DNA of 64,000 nucleotides from Lysobacter sp. Root76 (GCF_001428685.1 NZ_LMIK01000005.1:875540-939539), one strand, 5' to 3'. Positions 44,467 through 53,829 are shown, counted from the first letter of the stretch. Notes: generated from the letters alone by a model not told the origin. Numbers and translations: made by a program.

Positions 44467-45339
44467 TCATGCCAGCATGGGGTAAGTGAACGCGGTGAAG
44501 TGCAGCAGGTTGAAGCCGAAGTGCGTCAGCATCGCGGCCTGCAATCCGCCCCGGCGATAGGCCACGCCGTAGCCGGCGCCGGCTACCGTGGCCAGCAGCG
44601 CCCAGGCCCAGCCGCCGGCCAGATGGACCAGGCCGAACGCGACGGCGGCGACCGCGATCGCGGCCGCGTCGCCCCAGCGCCGTTCGCGCCAGCGCCGCAT
44701 CAGGCCTTCCTGCAGGTAGCCGCGGAACAGCGCCTCTTCGGCCAGGGTCACCAGCAGCAGGTTGTTGAGCGCCCACAACAGGCCCCAGGCCGGCCACTTC
44801 GGCGCCCAGGCGATCTGGCCCAGCGCATAGGCCAGGCCCAGGCACAGCGCCGCCGCGGCCAGGCAGGCCGGCAAGGCGGCCTTGAACCAATCGAGCGGCG
44901 CGCGCTCGCGCTGTACGCCGCCCCAGGCCAGCAGCAACCAGAACCCGACCAGCGGCTTATCGAGATTGAGGTACATGCTGAATTCGATCGCGTCGGGCGT
45001 GATCCGGGTCGGCGGGATCGCGAGCGGATTGTGAAAGCCCGGCGCGGCATGAAAACCCAGCGCCAGCGCGACCAGTACGAAAAGTAGGTGCCCGGCGATG
45101 CGCGCGGCCTGCGCTCGCGCCGGCAGGATCATCCAGCCGGCCAGCGCCAGCAGCGCCAGTGCGATCAAAACCCGGACGTCGAGTTGGCCGAGCGCGAACC
45201 CGGCCACGCCGGCGAGCGCGAGCAGGACCAGGCTGGCGACGCGCAGGCGCGGCCACCACAGCAGCAGCGCGGCCAGCGCGAGCGCGGCCCAGGGCAGGTG
45301 GTCGATGGCGGCGATAGGGGGAGAGAGTGCGGAGAGCAA
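44467..45339 (-). CDS. CPBP-family intramembrane metalloprotease inside the Mla-like operon
   Basis: A 290-residue polytopic membrane protein with about eight hydrophobic segments. The CPBP/Abi motifs are present: EEALFRGYLQ (E201, E202, R206), FGLVHLAGG and LTHFGFNLLHF (histidine and asparagine). CPBP proteases cleave membrane proteins, for example prenylated CAAX proteins or bacteriocin-related targets. It stands between the ATPase and MCE genes, 27 bases after one and 46 before the other, which is unusual. Confidence 0.88.
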   Translation of the reverse strand: MLSALSPPIAAIDHLPWAALALAALLLWWPRLRVASLVLLALAGVAGFALGQLDVRVLIALALLALAGWMILPARAQAARIAGHLLFVLVALALGFHAAPGFHNPLAIPPTRITPDAIEFSMYLNLDKPLVGFWLLLAWGGVQRERAPLDWFKAALPACLAAAALCLGLAYALGQIAWAPKWPAWGLLWALNNLLLVTLAEEALFRGYLQEGLMRRWRERRWGDAAAIAVAAVAFGLVHLAGGWAWALLATVAGAGYGVAYRRGGLQAAMLTHFGFNLLHFTAFTYPMLA

Positions 45340-45366
45340 ACCTGTGCGTCCTTGCGTGGCCCGGTG

Positions 45367-46188
45367 TCAGGCGGTGTTCTTGTCGCGCGCGACCTGGGCG
45401 GCGCGCGCGCGCGGGCCGTGGAAGTATTCGTGCGCCCAGGGGTGATCGAGCCGTTCGATCTCGGCCATCGGCGCGCAGGCGATCACCTTGCGGTCGGCGA
45501 GCACGGCGATGCGGTCGCAGATCGCGTACAGGGTGTCGAGGTCGTGGGTGATCAGGAACACGGTCAGGCCCAGCGCCTGCTGCAGGGTGCGGATCAGGCG
45601 GTCGAACGCGGCCGCGCCGATCGGGTCCAGCCCGGCCGTGGGCTCGTCCAGGAACAGCAGCGGCGGGTCCAGCGCCAGCGCGCGCGCCAGCCCGGCGCGC
45701 TTGCGCATGCCGCCGGACAACTGCGAGGGCAGCTTGTTGATCGCATCCGCGGGCAGGCCGGCGAGTTTGACCTTGAGCAGCGACAGCTCGTAGCGCAGCG
45801 AATCGGGCAGGTCGCTGTGGTACTCCTTCAGCGGCACCTGCACGTTCTCGCCCACGGTCAGCGAGGAGAACAGCGCGCCGTCCTGGAACAGCACCCCGGT
45901 GTTGCGCTCGATCTCGCGCCGGCGCGCCGGGTCCTCGGTGCGCGCGTCGATGCCCAGCACGTCGATACGGCCCTCGTCGGGCCGGCGCAGGCCCAGGATC
46001 GAGCGCATCAGCACCGATTTGCCGGTGCCCGAGCCGCCGACCACGCCGAGGATCTCGCCGGGCTTCACGTCCAGGTCCAGGCCGTCGTGCACGACCTGCT
46101 CGCCGAAGCGGTTGACCAGGCCGCGCACGCGGATGATCGGGGTGTCGGCGCCGATGTGTTCGCGCGGGTCGTCGATGGTCTGGTTCAA
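45367..46188 (-). CDS. MlaF-like ABC transporter ATPase
   Basis: A 273-residue ATPase: Walker A GGSGTGKS, signature LSGGMRKRAGLARALA, Walker B PPLLFLDEPTAGLDP and switch histidine ITHDLD. The LSGGMRKR(A/V) signature is characteristic of MlaF and related MCE transporters. No ATG fits; I use the TTG at 46188, which overlaps the upstream permease stop as TTGA, giving tight translational coupling. It energises the permease encoded just before it. Confidence 0.9.
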   Translation of the reverse strand: MNQTIDDPREHIGADTPIIRVRGLVNRFGEQVVHDGLDLDVKPGEILGVVGGSGTGKSVLMRSILGLRRPDEGRIDVLGIDARTEDPARRREIERNTGVLFQDGALFSSLTVGENVQVPLKEYHSDLPDSLRYELSLLKVKLAGLPADAINKLPSQLSGGMRKRAGLARALALDPPLLFLDEPTAGLDPIGAAAFDRLIRTLQQALGLTVFLITHDLDTLYAICDRIAVLADRKVIACAPMAEIERLDHPWAHEYFHGPRARAAQVARDKNTA

Positions 46189-47303
46189 AATCCGATCTCC
46201 ATGAACCAGATCGCGGCGAAGGCGTCGATGATGATCACCAGCGAGATGGCCTGGACCACGCTGGAGGTCGTGCGTTCGCCGACCGACTGCGCGGTGCCTT
46301 CGACCTGCAGACCTTCCAGGCAGCCGATCAGGCTGATCAGCAGGGCGAACACCGGTGCCTTCGACAGGCCGACCAGGAAATGGCGCAGCTCCATGGTCTC
46401 GTGCATGCGCGCCAGGTACTGCTGCGGCGGGATGTCGAGGTTGTAGGCGCCGACGGTCAGGCCGCCGAGCAGGCCGAAGATCATCGCCACGAAGGTCAGC
46501 AGCGGCAGCATCACCAGCAGCGCCAGCACCCGCGGGATCACCAGCAGGTCGATCGGATCCATGCCCAGGGTGCGGATCGCGTCGACTTCCTCGCGGCTGA
46601 CCATGGCGCCGATCTGGGCGGTGAACGCGCTGGCGGTGCGGCCGGCCAGCACGATCGCGGTCAGCAGCACGCCGAACTCGCGCAGGAACGAGATGCTGAC
46701 CAGTTCGACCACGAAGATGGTCGCGCCGAAGTCGCGCAGGATGGTCGCGCCCAGGAACGCCACCACCGCGCCGACCAGGTAGCACAGCAGGGCGACCAGC
46801 GGCACCGCGTCCAGGCCGACCTGCTCCATGTGGTGCACGGTCGCGGTCGGGCGGAAGCGGCTCGGCTCCTTGAACAGGCGCAGCATCTTCACCAGCGTTT
46901 CGCCGAAGAAGGCGATCAGCGCCAGCACTTCCTTCCAGTTGTCGGTGACCGCGTAGCCCAGGCGCGCGAGCGCGGCGTAGACGCCGTATTCGCGTTTCTT
47001 CTTCGGGCGCTCGTCGGAAACGTCCTCGATCGCATTGACCAGGGCGCGATGGTTGTCGTGGAAGGCGAAGGCGTCGAAGTCGAGTCCGCGCCGGCGCGCG
47101 AAGCGCATCAGCTGCAGCACGCCGAGCGAATCCAGCCGCTCGACCGCGCTGGCGTCGACCGTGGTCGCCTCGTGCGGCGCGCCGTGCAGCGCGGCCGAGA
47201 TCGCGTTGGCGTTCTCCAGCGTCCAGCGTCCGGATAGCCGCAATCGCGACGGCGTCCGGGCGTCGGCGGCGATCTGCGGCGTGTGCGTGGACGGTGCGGT
47301 CAT
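46185..47303 (-). CDS. MlaE-family permease fused to an N-terminal STAS domain
   Basis: A 372-residue protein. Residues about 15-95 form a STAS/MlaB-like domain (DASAVERLDSLGVLQLMRF), and residues about 130-372 an MlaE permease with LCYLVGAVVAFLGATILRDFG, FVVELVSISFLREFGVLLTAIVLAGR and SREEVDAIRTLGMDPIDLLVIPRVLA. In E. coli the two parts are separate proteins. First gene of the five-gene operon; divergent from thrE. Confidence 0.93.
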   Translation of the reverse strand: MTAPSTHTPQIAADARTPSRLRLSGRWTLENANAISAALHGAPHEATTVDASAVERLDSLGVLQLMRFARRRGLDFDAFAFHDNHRALVNAIEDVSDERPKKKREYGVYAALARLGYAVTDNWKEVLALIAFFGETLVKMLRLFKEPSRFRPTATVHHMEQVGLDAVPLVALLCYLVGAVVAFLGATILRDFGATIFVVELVSISFLREFGVLLTAIVLAGRTASAFTAQIGAMVSREEVDAIRTLGMDPIDLLVIPRVLALLVMLPLLTFVAMIFGLLGGLTVGAYNLDIPPQQYLARMHETMELRHFLVGLSKAPVFALLISLIGCLEGLQVEGTAQSVGERTTSSVVQAISLVIIIDAFAAIWFMEIGF

Positions 47304-47404
47304 AGGGCCTCGGGCGGAGGATACAGGCTAGGCACAGCGAGGTGAGTGTCCTGTAGGCACATCGTTCTGCCCAAGTCAGGGGTCCGCATGCGATCCTTCC
47401 GCGC

Positions 47405-48676
47405 ATGTCGACATCAGCCTCCTCGAGCGCGCCGCCCGCCCCCTTGAGCGCGACCAGTTACGCCGCACGCATCGGCTTCGTGGTCGAACTGGCCGAACGC
47501 CTGCATGCCTACGGCACCACCGCGCAGCGCCTGGAGGGCGCGGTGTCGGCGGTGGCGCAGCGGCTGCGGCTGGAGTGCGAGCCCTGGTCGAATCCGACCG
47601 GCTTGATCCTGACCTTCAGCGACCCCAACCGCCCGCCCGGGGAAAGCGACACCACGCGCGTGATCCGGATGCCGCCGGGCGAGAACGACCTGTACAAGCT
47701 CAGCGAAACCGACCGCATCGCCGAGGACGTGATGGCCGGGCGGCTCGACCTCGCCGCCGGCCATGCCGCGCTGCAGGCGCTGGACCGGCCGCGCAGCGCG
47801 CGCTGGCGGGCGATGCAGGTGATCGCGTTCGGTCTGGCCGCGGCCGCGGTCGGCGGCTTGCTGCGGCTGCCCTGGCCGGACATCGCCACGGCCGGGGTCA
47901 ACGGCCTGCTGACCGGCCTGCTGATCGAATGGTCGGGCGCGCGGCCGCGCTTCAAGGAAGCGGTGGACGCGGTCGCGGCGATGGTCGCGGCGATGGTCGC
48001 CGTGCTGGTCGCGGCGTTCCTGGTGCCGCTGAACCAGAACACGGTGATCATCGCCTCGCTGATCGTGCTGCTGCCGGGCATGGCGCTGACCAATGCGGTC
48101 AACGAACTCACCAGCCAGCATCTGGTCTCGGGCACGGCGCGCTTCGCCGGCGCGGTCACCACGGTGGTCAAGCTCGCGGTCGGCACCATCATCGCCCTGT
48201 ACCTGGCCGACCTGGTCGGCCTGGAGCCGGCGATCCGGGCCTCGCGGCCGCAGCCGGCTTGGGTCGAATGGTGCGGACTGGCGGTGGCGTCGTATGCGTT
48301 CGCGGTGCTATTCCGCGCCCACCGCAGCGATTACCCCAAGGTGATGGCGGCCGCGGCGACCGGTTATCTGATCTCGCGCTTCGCCGGCGAGGCCTGGGGC
48401 AACCCGGCCGGCATCTTCCTGGCCGCGCTGACCCTGACCGCGGTCGGCAACGCCTACGCGCGCTGGGGCAACCGCCCCGGCGCGATCGTGCGCGTGCCCG
48501 GGATCATCATGCTGGTGCCCGGCAGCGCCAGCCTGCGCGGCCTGCTGACCCTGATCCAGCAGCAGGACATGGAGGTCGGCCAGGACGCGGTGCTGGCGGT
48601 GATCAACATCCTGCTGGCGCTGATCGCCGGCCTGCTGTTCGGCAACCTGCTGCTGCCGGCGCGGCGCAATCTGTAA
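47405..48676 (+). CDS. ThrE-family threonine/serine exporter
   Basis: A 423-residue membrane protein with two fused halves, ThrE_1 and ThrE_2, and about ten membrane helices. ERLHAYGTTAQRLEGAV, the amphipathic helix around the middle of the N-terminal cytosolic part, and VRVPGIIMLVPGSASLRGL in the last third are typical. It exports threonine and serine; in some relatives dipeptides. It is divergent from the Mla-like operon. Confidence 0.9.
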   Translation: MSTSASSSAPPAPLSATSYAARIGFVVELAERLHAYGTTAQRLEGAVSAVAQRLRLECEPWSNPTGLILTFSDPNRPPGESDTTRVIRMPPGENDLYKLSETDRIAEDVMAGRLDLAAGHAALQALDRPRSARWRAMQVIAFGLAAAAVGGLLRLPWPDIATAGVNGLLTGLLIEWSGARPRFKEAVDAVAAMVAAMVAVLVAAFLVPLNQNTVIIASLIVLLPGMALTNAVNELTSQHLVSGTARFAGAVTTVVKLAVGTIIALYLADLVGLEPAIRASRPQPAWVEWCGLAVASYAFAVLFRAHRSDYPKVMAAAATGYLISRFAGEAWGNPAGIFLAALTLTAVGNAYARWGNRPGAIVRVPGIIMLVPGSASLRGLLTLIQQQDMEVGQDAVLAVINILLALIAGLLFGNLLLPARRNL

Positions 48677-48784
48677 CCGTCGGATCGGCGCGGCGCGGGC
48701 ACCGGATAATCGGCGCGATATACGGTTCAGATTCCTGCGATTACCTGGTCGATAATCGCGACGGATATCGCGGGACCGATAACG

Positions 48785-48813
48785 GAAAACGCCGGCGCGA
48801 GGCCGGCGTTTTC
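48785..48813. terminator. Bidirectional terminator between thrE and the H-NS-like gene
   Basis: GAAAACGCCGGC, loop, GCCGGCGTTTTC: a near-symmetric stem with A and T runs, between converging genes (48677-48843). Confidence 0.9.
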
Positions 48814-48843
48814 GTTGCCGCGGTGCGGATGGCCGCGCCGGAC

Positions 48844-49218
48844 TTACTTGATCAGGAACTCGTCGAGCTTGCGGCCGTTGCCGGTATAGGCGGCCAGCCA
48901 GCGCGGCTGCTTGCCGCGGCCGGTCCAGGTTTCGCCGGTATTGGCCGGGTTGCGGTACTTCGGCGCGACCTTGCCCAGGGGCTTGCGCGCCTTGCGCGCG
49001 GCGGCCGGCTTGGCTGCGGCCGACTTGGCCGCGCGCGGCGCCGGGGCGCCGCCGAACAGCTCGGCGATGTCGTAACCCTCGGCCTTGGCGAGCTGGGTCA
49101 GCTTCTTGCGCACGACCGTGATCGGCTTGCGCTTGTTGAGCGTGGTCTTGCGCTTTTTCGCCTGCGCGATCAGCGATTCGAGTTCTTTCGCGGACAGCGA
49201 GTTCAGATCGATCGACAT
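48844..49218 (-). CDS. H-NS histone-family DNA-binding protein (Xrv-like)
   Basis: A 124-residue nucleoid protein. The N-terminal 50 residues (LNSLSAKELESLIAQAKKRK) form the oligomerisation helices, followed by an alanine/lysine-rich linker, and the C-terminal AT-hook-like domain KYRNPANTGETWTGRGKQPRW typical of H-NS family members in beta- and gammaproteobacteria. It silences AT-rich and horizontally acquired DNA. I chose ATG 49218 behind GGAG; the frame is open 60 bases further. Confidence 0.92.
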   Translation of the reverse strand: MSIDLNSLSAKELESLIAQAKKRKTTLNKRKPITVVRKKLTQLAKAEGYDIAELFGGAPAPRAAKSAAAKPAAARKARKPLGKVAPKYRNPANTGETWTGRGKQPRWLAAYTGNGRKLDEFLIK

Positions 49219-49306
49219 GGAGGGCTCCGGTTGAATATCGGGTTGGATTATGAGCCGGTCCATGGCACGCCCGGCCATGTTAATCGGCCAGCCAGTCCGC
49301 GTAAAT

Positions 49307-49327
49307 CTCCCGGGAGTATCCCGGGAG
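49307..49327 (-). terminator. Hairpin after proS
   Basis: CTCCCGGG, five-base loop, CCCGGGAG: an 8-base perfect stem 23 bases after the proS stop codon on the minus strand, with only a short T run. Confidence 0.55.
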
Positions 49328-49349
49328 TTTCAAGACCCGATAATCCGGC

Positions 49350-51068
49350 TCAGGCGGCCGGCAGCAGACGCGCGAACAGGCGCTCGCGGTCGAGGTTCTC
49401 GGCCTCGGCGGCGCGGCGCTGGCGGTACTCGTAGGTGCCGGCGGCCAGGCCGCGCTCGGACACCACGATCCGGTGCGGGATGCCGATCAGTTCCATGTCC
49501 GCGAACATCGCGCCCGGGCGCAGGCCGCGGTCGTCCAGCGCGGTTTCGATGCCGGCCGCGTTGAGGTCGCGGTACAGCGCCGCGGCGGCGTCGGCCACGG
49601 CCGCGTCGTTCTTGGGATTGATCACGCACACCACCGCCGCCCACGGCGCCATCGCCTCGGGCCAGCAGATACCGGCTTCGTCGTGGTTCTGCTCGATCGC
49701 CGCGGCGACGATGCGCGACACGCCGATGCCGTAGCAGCCCATGGCCGGGACCGCGGCCTTGCCGGTCTCGTCGAGCACGCTGAGCTTCATCGCCGCGGCG
49801 TACTTGCGGCCCAGCTGGAACACATGGCCGACCTCGATGCCGCGCCCGATCCGCAGCGTGCCCTTGCCGTCCGGCGAGGGGTCGCCTTCGACCGCGTTGC
49901 GGATGTCGGCGACCTCGTCGGGTTCGGCCAGGTCGCGGCCCCAGTTGACGCCGGCCAGGTGGTAGCCGTTTTCGTTGGCGCCGACCACGAAGTCGGCCAT
50001 GGCCGCGACGCTGCGATCGGCGATCACGCGGATTTTCTTCGCGGTATTCGCCGGACCGAGGAAGCCGGGATTCGCGCCGAGGTGTTCGAGTATCTCCGCC
50101 TCGCTGGCCAGGCGGTATTCGCCCAGGCCGGCGAGTTTGCGCAGTTTGATTTCGTTGACGGCGTGGTCGCCGCGCACCAGCGCCAGCGCGAACTGGGGCT
50201 GGCCGTCGGCGTCGGCGCCGAGGACGGCCACCGACTTGACCGTGCGCGTCAGCGCCACGCCCATCAGCGCGGCCACGTCCTCGCAGGTCTTCTGGGTCGG
50301 GGTGTCGATCTTGCGCATCGTTTCGCTGGCCGCGGCGCGCGCGCCCGGCGCCAGCGCTTCGGCCAGTTCGACGTTGGCCGCGTAATCGGAACCGTCGGAG
50401 AACGCGATCGCGTCCTCGCCCGAATCGGCGACGACGTGGAATTCGTGCGAGGCGCTGCCGCCGATCGCGCCGGTGTCGGCGAACACGGCGCGGAACTGCA
50501 GGCCCAGGCGGGTAAAGATGCGGCCGTAGGCGTCGTACATGTTGCGGTACTCGCGGCCCAGGTCCTCGTCGCTGAGATGGAACGAGTAGGCGTCCTTCAT
50601 CAGGAACTCGCGCGCGCGCATCACGCCGAAACGCGGGCGGATCTCGTCGCGGAACTTGGTCTGGACCTGATAGAAGTTGACCGGCAGCTGCTTGTAGCTG
50701 GACAGCTCGTTGCGGGCGAAGTCGGTGATGACCTCCTCGGCGGTCGGGGCGTAGCAGTACTCGGCTTCCTTGCGGTCCTTGAGCTTGAGCAGCTGGCCGC
50801 CGAATTTCTCCCAGCGCCCGGTCTCTTCCCACAGCTCGCGCGGCTGCACGGTCGGCATCAGCACTTCGATCGCGCCGGCGGCGTCCATTTCTTCGCGCAC
50901 CGCGCGCTCGACCTTGCGCAACACGCGCAGGCCCAGCGGCGACCAGGTGTACAGGCCGGCGGCGAGCTTGCGGATCATGCCGGCCTTGAGCATCAGCTTA
51001 TGGCTGACGATTTCGGCTTCGGCGGGAGTTTCCTTGCTGGTATGGAGGTGGAACTGCGACAGACGCAT
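49350..51068 (-). CDS. proS: Prolyl-tRNA synthetase
   Basis: A 572-residue class II synthetase of the bacterial type with an editing insertion. [19 protein letters not shown] starts the protein; [17 protein letters not shown] (motif 2 region), [25 protein letters not shown] and the C-terminal anticodon domain are clear. The editing domain (about 225-405) includes KSVAVL. ATG 51068 is the only family-like start in frame; upstream in-frame codons read into the DUF4124 gene. Confidence 0.97.
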   Translation of the reverse strand: MRLSQFHLHTSKETPAEAEIVSHKLMLKAGMIRKLAAGLYTWSPLGLRVLRKVERAVREEMDAAGAIEVLMPTVQPRELWEETGRWEKFGGQLLKLKDRKEAEYCYAPTAEEVITDFARNELSSYKQLPVNFYQVQTKFRDEIRPRFGVMRAREFLMKDAYSFHLSDEDLGREYRNMYDAYGRIFTRLGLQFRAVFADTGAIGGSASHEFHVVADSGEDAIAFSDGSDYAANVELAEALAPGARAAASETMRKIDTPTQKTCEDVAALMGVALTRTVKSVAVLGADADGQPQFALALVRGDHAVNEIKLRKLAGLGEYRLASEAEILEHLGANPGFLGPANTAKKIRVIADRSVAAMADFVVGANENGYHLAGVNWGRDLAEPDEVADIRNAVEGDPSPDGKGTLRIGRGIEVGHVFQLGRKYAAAMKLSVLDETGKAAVPAMGCYGIGVSRIVAAAIEQNHDEAGICWPEAMAPWAAVVCVINPKNDAAVADAAAALYRDLNAAGIETALDDRGLRPGAMFADMELIGIPHRIVVSERGLAAGTYEYRQRRAAEAENLDRERLFARLLPAA

Positions 51069-51138
51069 CGGCGGGCATTCGAACCTGAGGGAGACCGACA
51101 TTCTGCCGTGCGCGCGACCGGCGCGCGAATGCGGGGGT

Positions 51139-51417
51139 TCAATCGCGGTCGCCGTGGACCTCGATCCCGTCCCGCGGCTGGCGCTGCAGGCGCTCGTAGG
51201 GGCGGCCCTTGGGCGGGCGTTCGGTGATCTGGAGCCGGCCGGCGGCGTCGCGCCAGCGGTACAGCGGCGGGTCGGCGGCCTCGGCGCGGGCATCGGCGCC
51301 GGCCTGGGCGTGAGCAGCCTGGGCGCGAGCGGCCTCGGCCGGGGTGTCGCGTGCGGTCCACCAGGCCAGGCCAGCGCCGAGCACGATGCCCGCGACGATG
51401 GCCCAGCCCAGTTTCAA
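51139..51417 (-). CDS. Small DUF4124 membrane-anchored protein
   Basis: A 92-residue protein with an N-terminal helix ([15 protein letters not shown]), an alanine-rich spacer and a DUF4124 motif [21 protein letters not shown]. It starts 7 bases after the stop of another DUF4124 gene and precedes proS by 70 bases, so the three are probably one transcript. Function is unknown. Confidence 0.75.
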   Translation of the reverse strand: MKLGWAIVAGIVLGAGLAWWTARDTPAEAARAQAAHAQAGADARAEAADPPLYRWRDAAGRLQITERPPKGRPYERLQRQPRDGIEVHGDRD

Positions 51418-51424
51418 GGCGCGC

Positions 51425-51856
51425 TTACGGCTGGGTCGCGACCGCAGCGGCGGCCGGCTTGCAGTAGGCGCCGATCGAGGCCTCGGCCAGCTTGACCTGG
51501 GCGGCGCGCTGCTCCGGGGTGAAAGCGGTGTCGGCCTTGCCGTCCTTGTCGGTGTCCAGCCCGATCGGGGCGCTGCCCTGGAGCTGCTTGAGGTTGTTGC
51601 GCGCGGTGGTGCATTCGGCGCTTTCGGCCGGCTTGGCCTGGGTCACCGAGGGCGCGCCGGTCTTGTTCTGGATCTGGCGGCCCTTGACGTTGCTCTGGTT
51701 CGGCGGCGGCGAATCGGAGTAGTGGGTGACGCCGTTGGCGTCCTTCCACTGGTAGACCTCGCCGGCGGCCGCGGGCAGGGCCAGCGCCAGCAGCGCGACG
51801 CCTAGCCACGCGCGGAGCGACGGGCGGAGGGGGGAAATACGGGACGGGCAGGACAT
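51425..51856 (-). CDS. DUF4124 periplasmic protein
   Basis: A 143-residue exported protein: signal peptide ending ALPAAAGE, then the DUF4124 motif VYQWKDANGVTHYSDSPPP, a charged linker and a C-terminal helical part with two cysteines (C at ECTTARNNL and AYCKPAAA) which could pair in the periplasm. In-frame open sequence continues upstream without a family-like start. Followed by a second, shorter DUF4124 gene, so it may be a local duplication. Confidence 0.8.
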   Translation of the reverse strand: MSCPSRISPLRPSLRAWLGVALLALALPAAAGEVYQWKDANGVTHYSDSPPPNQSNVKGRQIQNKTGAPSVTQAKPAESAECTTARNNLKQLQGSAPIGLDTDKDGKADTAFTPEQRAAQVKLAEASIGAYCKPAAAAVATQP

Positions 51857-51965
51857 GGTCGGCTCCGGGCAGGGTCGGTGCTGGACGGTGGTGGGTAGGG
51901 CAAAACCAGGGGGAATGCCGATTGCAGCACCGCGACGGCGTGCAGGCAAGCGCTACACTTCCGTT

Positions 51966-52757
51966 ATGGAACCTACGCCTACGCCCCGACCGCGCGGACG
52001 CGGCATCTATCTGCTGCCGAATCTGTTCACCACCGGCGGCCTGTTTGCCGGCTTCTACGCCATCATCTCCGCCACCCAGGGCCGCTACGGCGACGCCTGC
52101 ATCGCGATCTTCATCGCCGCGATCCTGGACGGGATCGACGGCCGGGTCGCGCGCCTGACCAATACCCAGAGCGAGTTCGGGGTCCAGTACGACTCGCTGG
52201 CCGACCTGATCAGTTTCGGCCTGGCGCCGTCGCTGGTGATGTACCACTGGGCGCTGGAGTCGATGAAGCACGATGGCCCGATGCCGGGCAAGATCGGCTG
52301 GATCGCCGCCTTCCTGTACGCGGCCTGCGCCGCGCTGCGGCTGGCGCGCTTCAATTCCCAGGTCGGCCAGGTCGACAAGCGCTGGTTCATCGGCCTGGCC
52401 AGCCCGGCCGCGGCCGGACTGGTCGCCAGCTTCGTCTGGACCTGCGACGAACTGGGCTGGACCGGCGAGGAGCTGCGCTACGCCGCGCTCGCGGTGACCG
52501 TGATCGCCGGCCTGCTGATGGTCAGCCGGCTGCGCTATTTCAGCTTCAAGGGCGGCGGTCCCAAGCACGACCGGGTGCCGTTCCTGGCGATTCTGATCGT
52601 GGTGGTGGTGGTGATCGCGATCGCGATCGATCCGCCCAGCGTGCTGCTGCTGATCTTCGCCCCGTACGCCCTGTCCGGACCGGTGTACTCCCTGTACCGG
52701 CGCGCGCGCCGACTGCCGCCGACCGACGTGGGGTCCGGCGCGGGGACCGGCACGTGA
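51966..52757 (+). CDS. pssA: CDP-diacylglycerol-serine O-phosphatidyltransferase
   Basis: A 263-residue membrane protein making phosphatidylserine, the precursor of phosphatidylethanolamine. The CDP-alcohol phosphotransferase motif is DGIDGRVARL ... SEFGVQYDSLADL (D-G-x2-A-R-x8-G-x3-D-x3-D, residues about 58-88). Several membrane helices follow, including FLAILIVVVVVIAIAI. Divergent from the DUF4124-proS operon. Overlaps the next gene by four bases. Confidence 0.94.
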   Translation: MEPTPTPRPRGRGIYLLPNLFTTGGLFAGFYAIISATQGRYGDACIAIFIAAILDGIDGRVARLTNTQSEFGVQYDSLADLISFGLAPSLVMYHWALESMKHDGPMPGKIGWIAAFLYAACAALRLARFNSQVGQVDKRWFIGLASPAAAGLVASFVWTCDELGWTGEELRYAALAVTVIAGLLMVSRLRYFSFKGGGPKHDRVPFLAILIVVVVVIAIAIDPPSVLLLIFAPYALSGPVYSLYRRARRLPPTDVGSGAGTGT

Positions 52758-53152
52758 GCCTGTGGAGCGCGCAGCAGCGCGAATGGCTGCAGGCGCTGGG
52801 GCATCCGGCGCTGGCGCTGGCCGGCGCCGCGCCCGAGTCGGCGCCCGCGGCGCCCGAGGTCGCGCCCGCGCGCGTTCCCGGGCATGAGCGCGCACCTGGC
52901 CCGCGCGCCGCCCACGAGCGCATGCCCGCGGACGCGCCCGCGCCCGAGCGCGCACGGCCCGCGCCCGCGGCGCGCGGTGGCGACGACGCCCTGCTGCGCG
53001 CGGTGCTGCGTGCGGCCGGCCGTCGCCCCGGCGACGCGCCCGATGAAGCCGTGCTGGCCCTGTACGACGCCGCGGCCCTGCGCGGCTATCCGGCCGCCAA
53101 GCGCGCGCTGTGGCCGTTGCTGCGCAGCCTGCGCCGGGGTCCGCGCCCATGA
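52754..53152 (+). CDS. Uncharacterised alanine/proline-rich protein between pssA and rimI
   Basis: A 132-residue frame with GTG at 52754, overlapping pssA (GTGA) and rimI (ATGA). The ends look structured (LWSAQQREWLQALGHPALAL and RAALWPLL-type helices), while residues about 30-75 are a low-complexity alanine/proline/arginine linker. The coupling on both sides argues that it is a real gene. I do not recognise a family; a hypothetical gene at this place is common in xanthomonads. Confidence 0.65.
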   Translation: MSLWSAQQREWLQALGHPALALAGAAPESAPAAPEVAPARVPGHERAPGPRAAHERMPADAPAPERARPAPAARGGDDALLRAVLRAAGRRPGDAPDEAVLALYDAAALRGYPAAKRALWPLLRSLRRGPRP

Positions 53153-53634
53153 GCGCGCAGGCCGTCGAACGCGAATCGCCGGCCGCGGCCCTGCGGCCGA
53201 TGCGCGAGGACGATCTCGACGCGGTCCACGCGATCGAGATCCGCGCCTACGAATTCCCCTGGACCCTGGGCATCTTCCGCGACTGCCTGCGCGCGGACTA
53301 CCCGTCCTGGGTGCTGTACAGCGGCGAGCGCATCCTCGGCTATTTCCTGCTGAGCCTGGCCGCCGGCGAGGCCCACGTGCTCAACGTCTGCGTCGCCCCC
53401 GAACAGCAGGGCCACGGCTACGGCCGCCGCATGCTGCACGCGCTGATGCAGATCGCGCGCGGCCGCGGCGCCGAGCGCGTGTTCCTGGAAGTGCGTCCGT
53501 CCAACCCGGGCGCGATCGCGCTCTATCACGCCGAAGGCTTCAACGAGATCGGCCGCCGCCCGCGCTACTACCCGGCCCGCGACGGCCGCGAGGACGCGCT
53601 GGTGATGGCGATCGAACTGCTGCCGCCGGAATAA
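53149..53634 (+). CDS. rimI: Ribosomal-protein-alanine N-acetyltransferase RimI
   Basis: A 161-residue GNAT enzyme that acetylates the N-terminal alanine of ribosomal protein S18. AIEIRAYEFPWTLGIFRDCL, the acetyl-CoA loop VCVAPEQQGHGYGRRML, EVRPSNPGAIALYHAEGFNEIGRRPRYYP are diagnostic for RimI. It overlaps the preceding gene by four bases. Confidence 0.94.
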   Translation: MSAQAVERESPAAALRPMREDDLDAVHAIEIRAYEFPWTLGIFRDCLRADYPSWVLYSGERILGYFLLSLAAGEAHVLNVCVAPEQQGHGYGRRMLHALMQIARGRGAERVFLEVRPSNPGAIALYHAEGFNEIGRRPRYYPARDGREDALVMAIELLPPE

Positions 53635-53670
53635 GCGCTATTGGCGGGCGCGCAGGAAGCAGGCTTCCTG

Positions 53671-53698
53671 CTGTGGGAGCGGCGTAAGCCGCGATCGC
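53671..53698 (+). repeat. REP-like palindrome, single copy
   Basis: One plus-strand copy of the GGAGCGGCGTAAGCCGC element (TGTGGGA variant) after rimI. It opens the 196-base gene-free gap (53635-53830). Confidence 0.85.
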
Positions 53699-53747
53699 CC
53701 CGACGGTTCAGGCAACGCCCGTCGCCGCTGCGAATCCTCGCCGCACG

Positions 53748-53829
53748 GTAGGGTGCGGTGACAACCGCACCATCGCCCATTCACCAGCCGCGTTGGCGCG
53801 GTGCGCCTTCGGCTTACCGCACCCTGTCG
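53748..53829 (+). repeat. Second palindromic family, AGGGTGCGGT type
   Basis: AGGGTGCGGT (53750-53759) is matched by its complement ACCGCACCCT at 53816-53825, with an inner hairpin GTGCGGT-GACA-ACCGCAC (53753-53770). A shorter relative occurs at 62438-62466. Confidence 0.75.
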
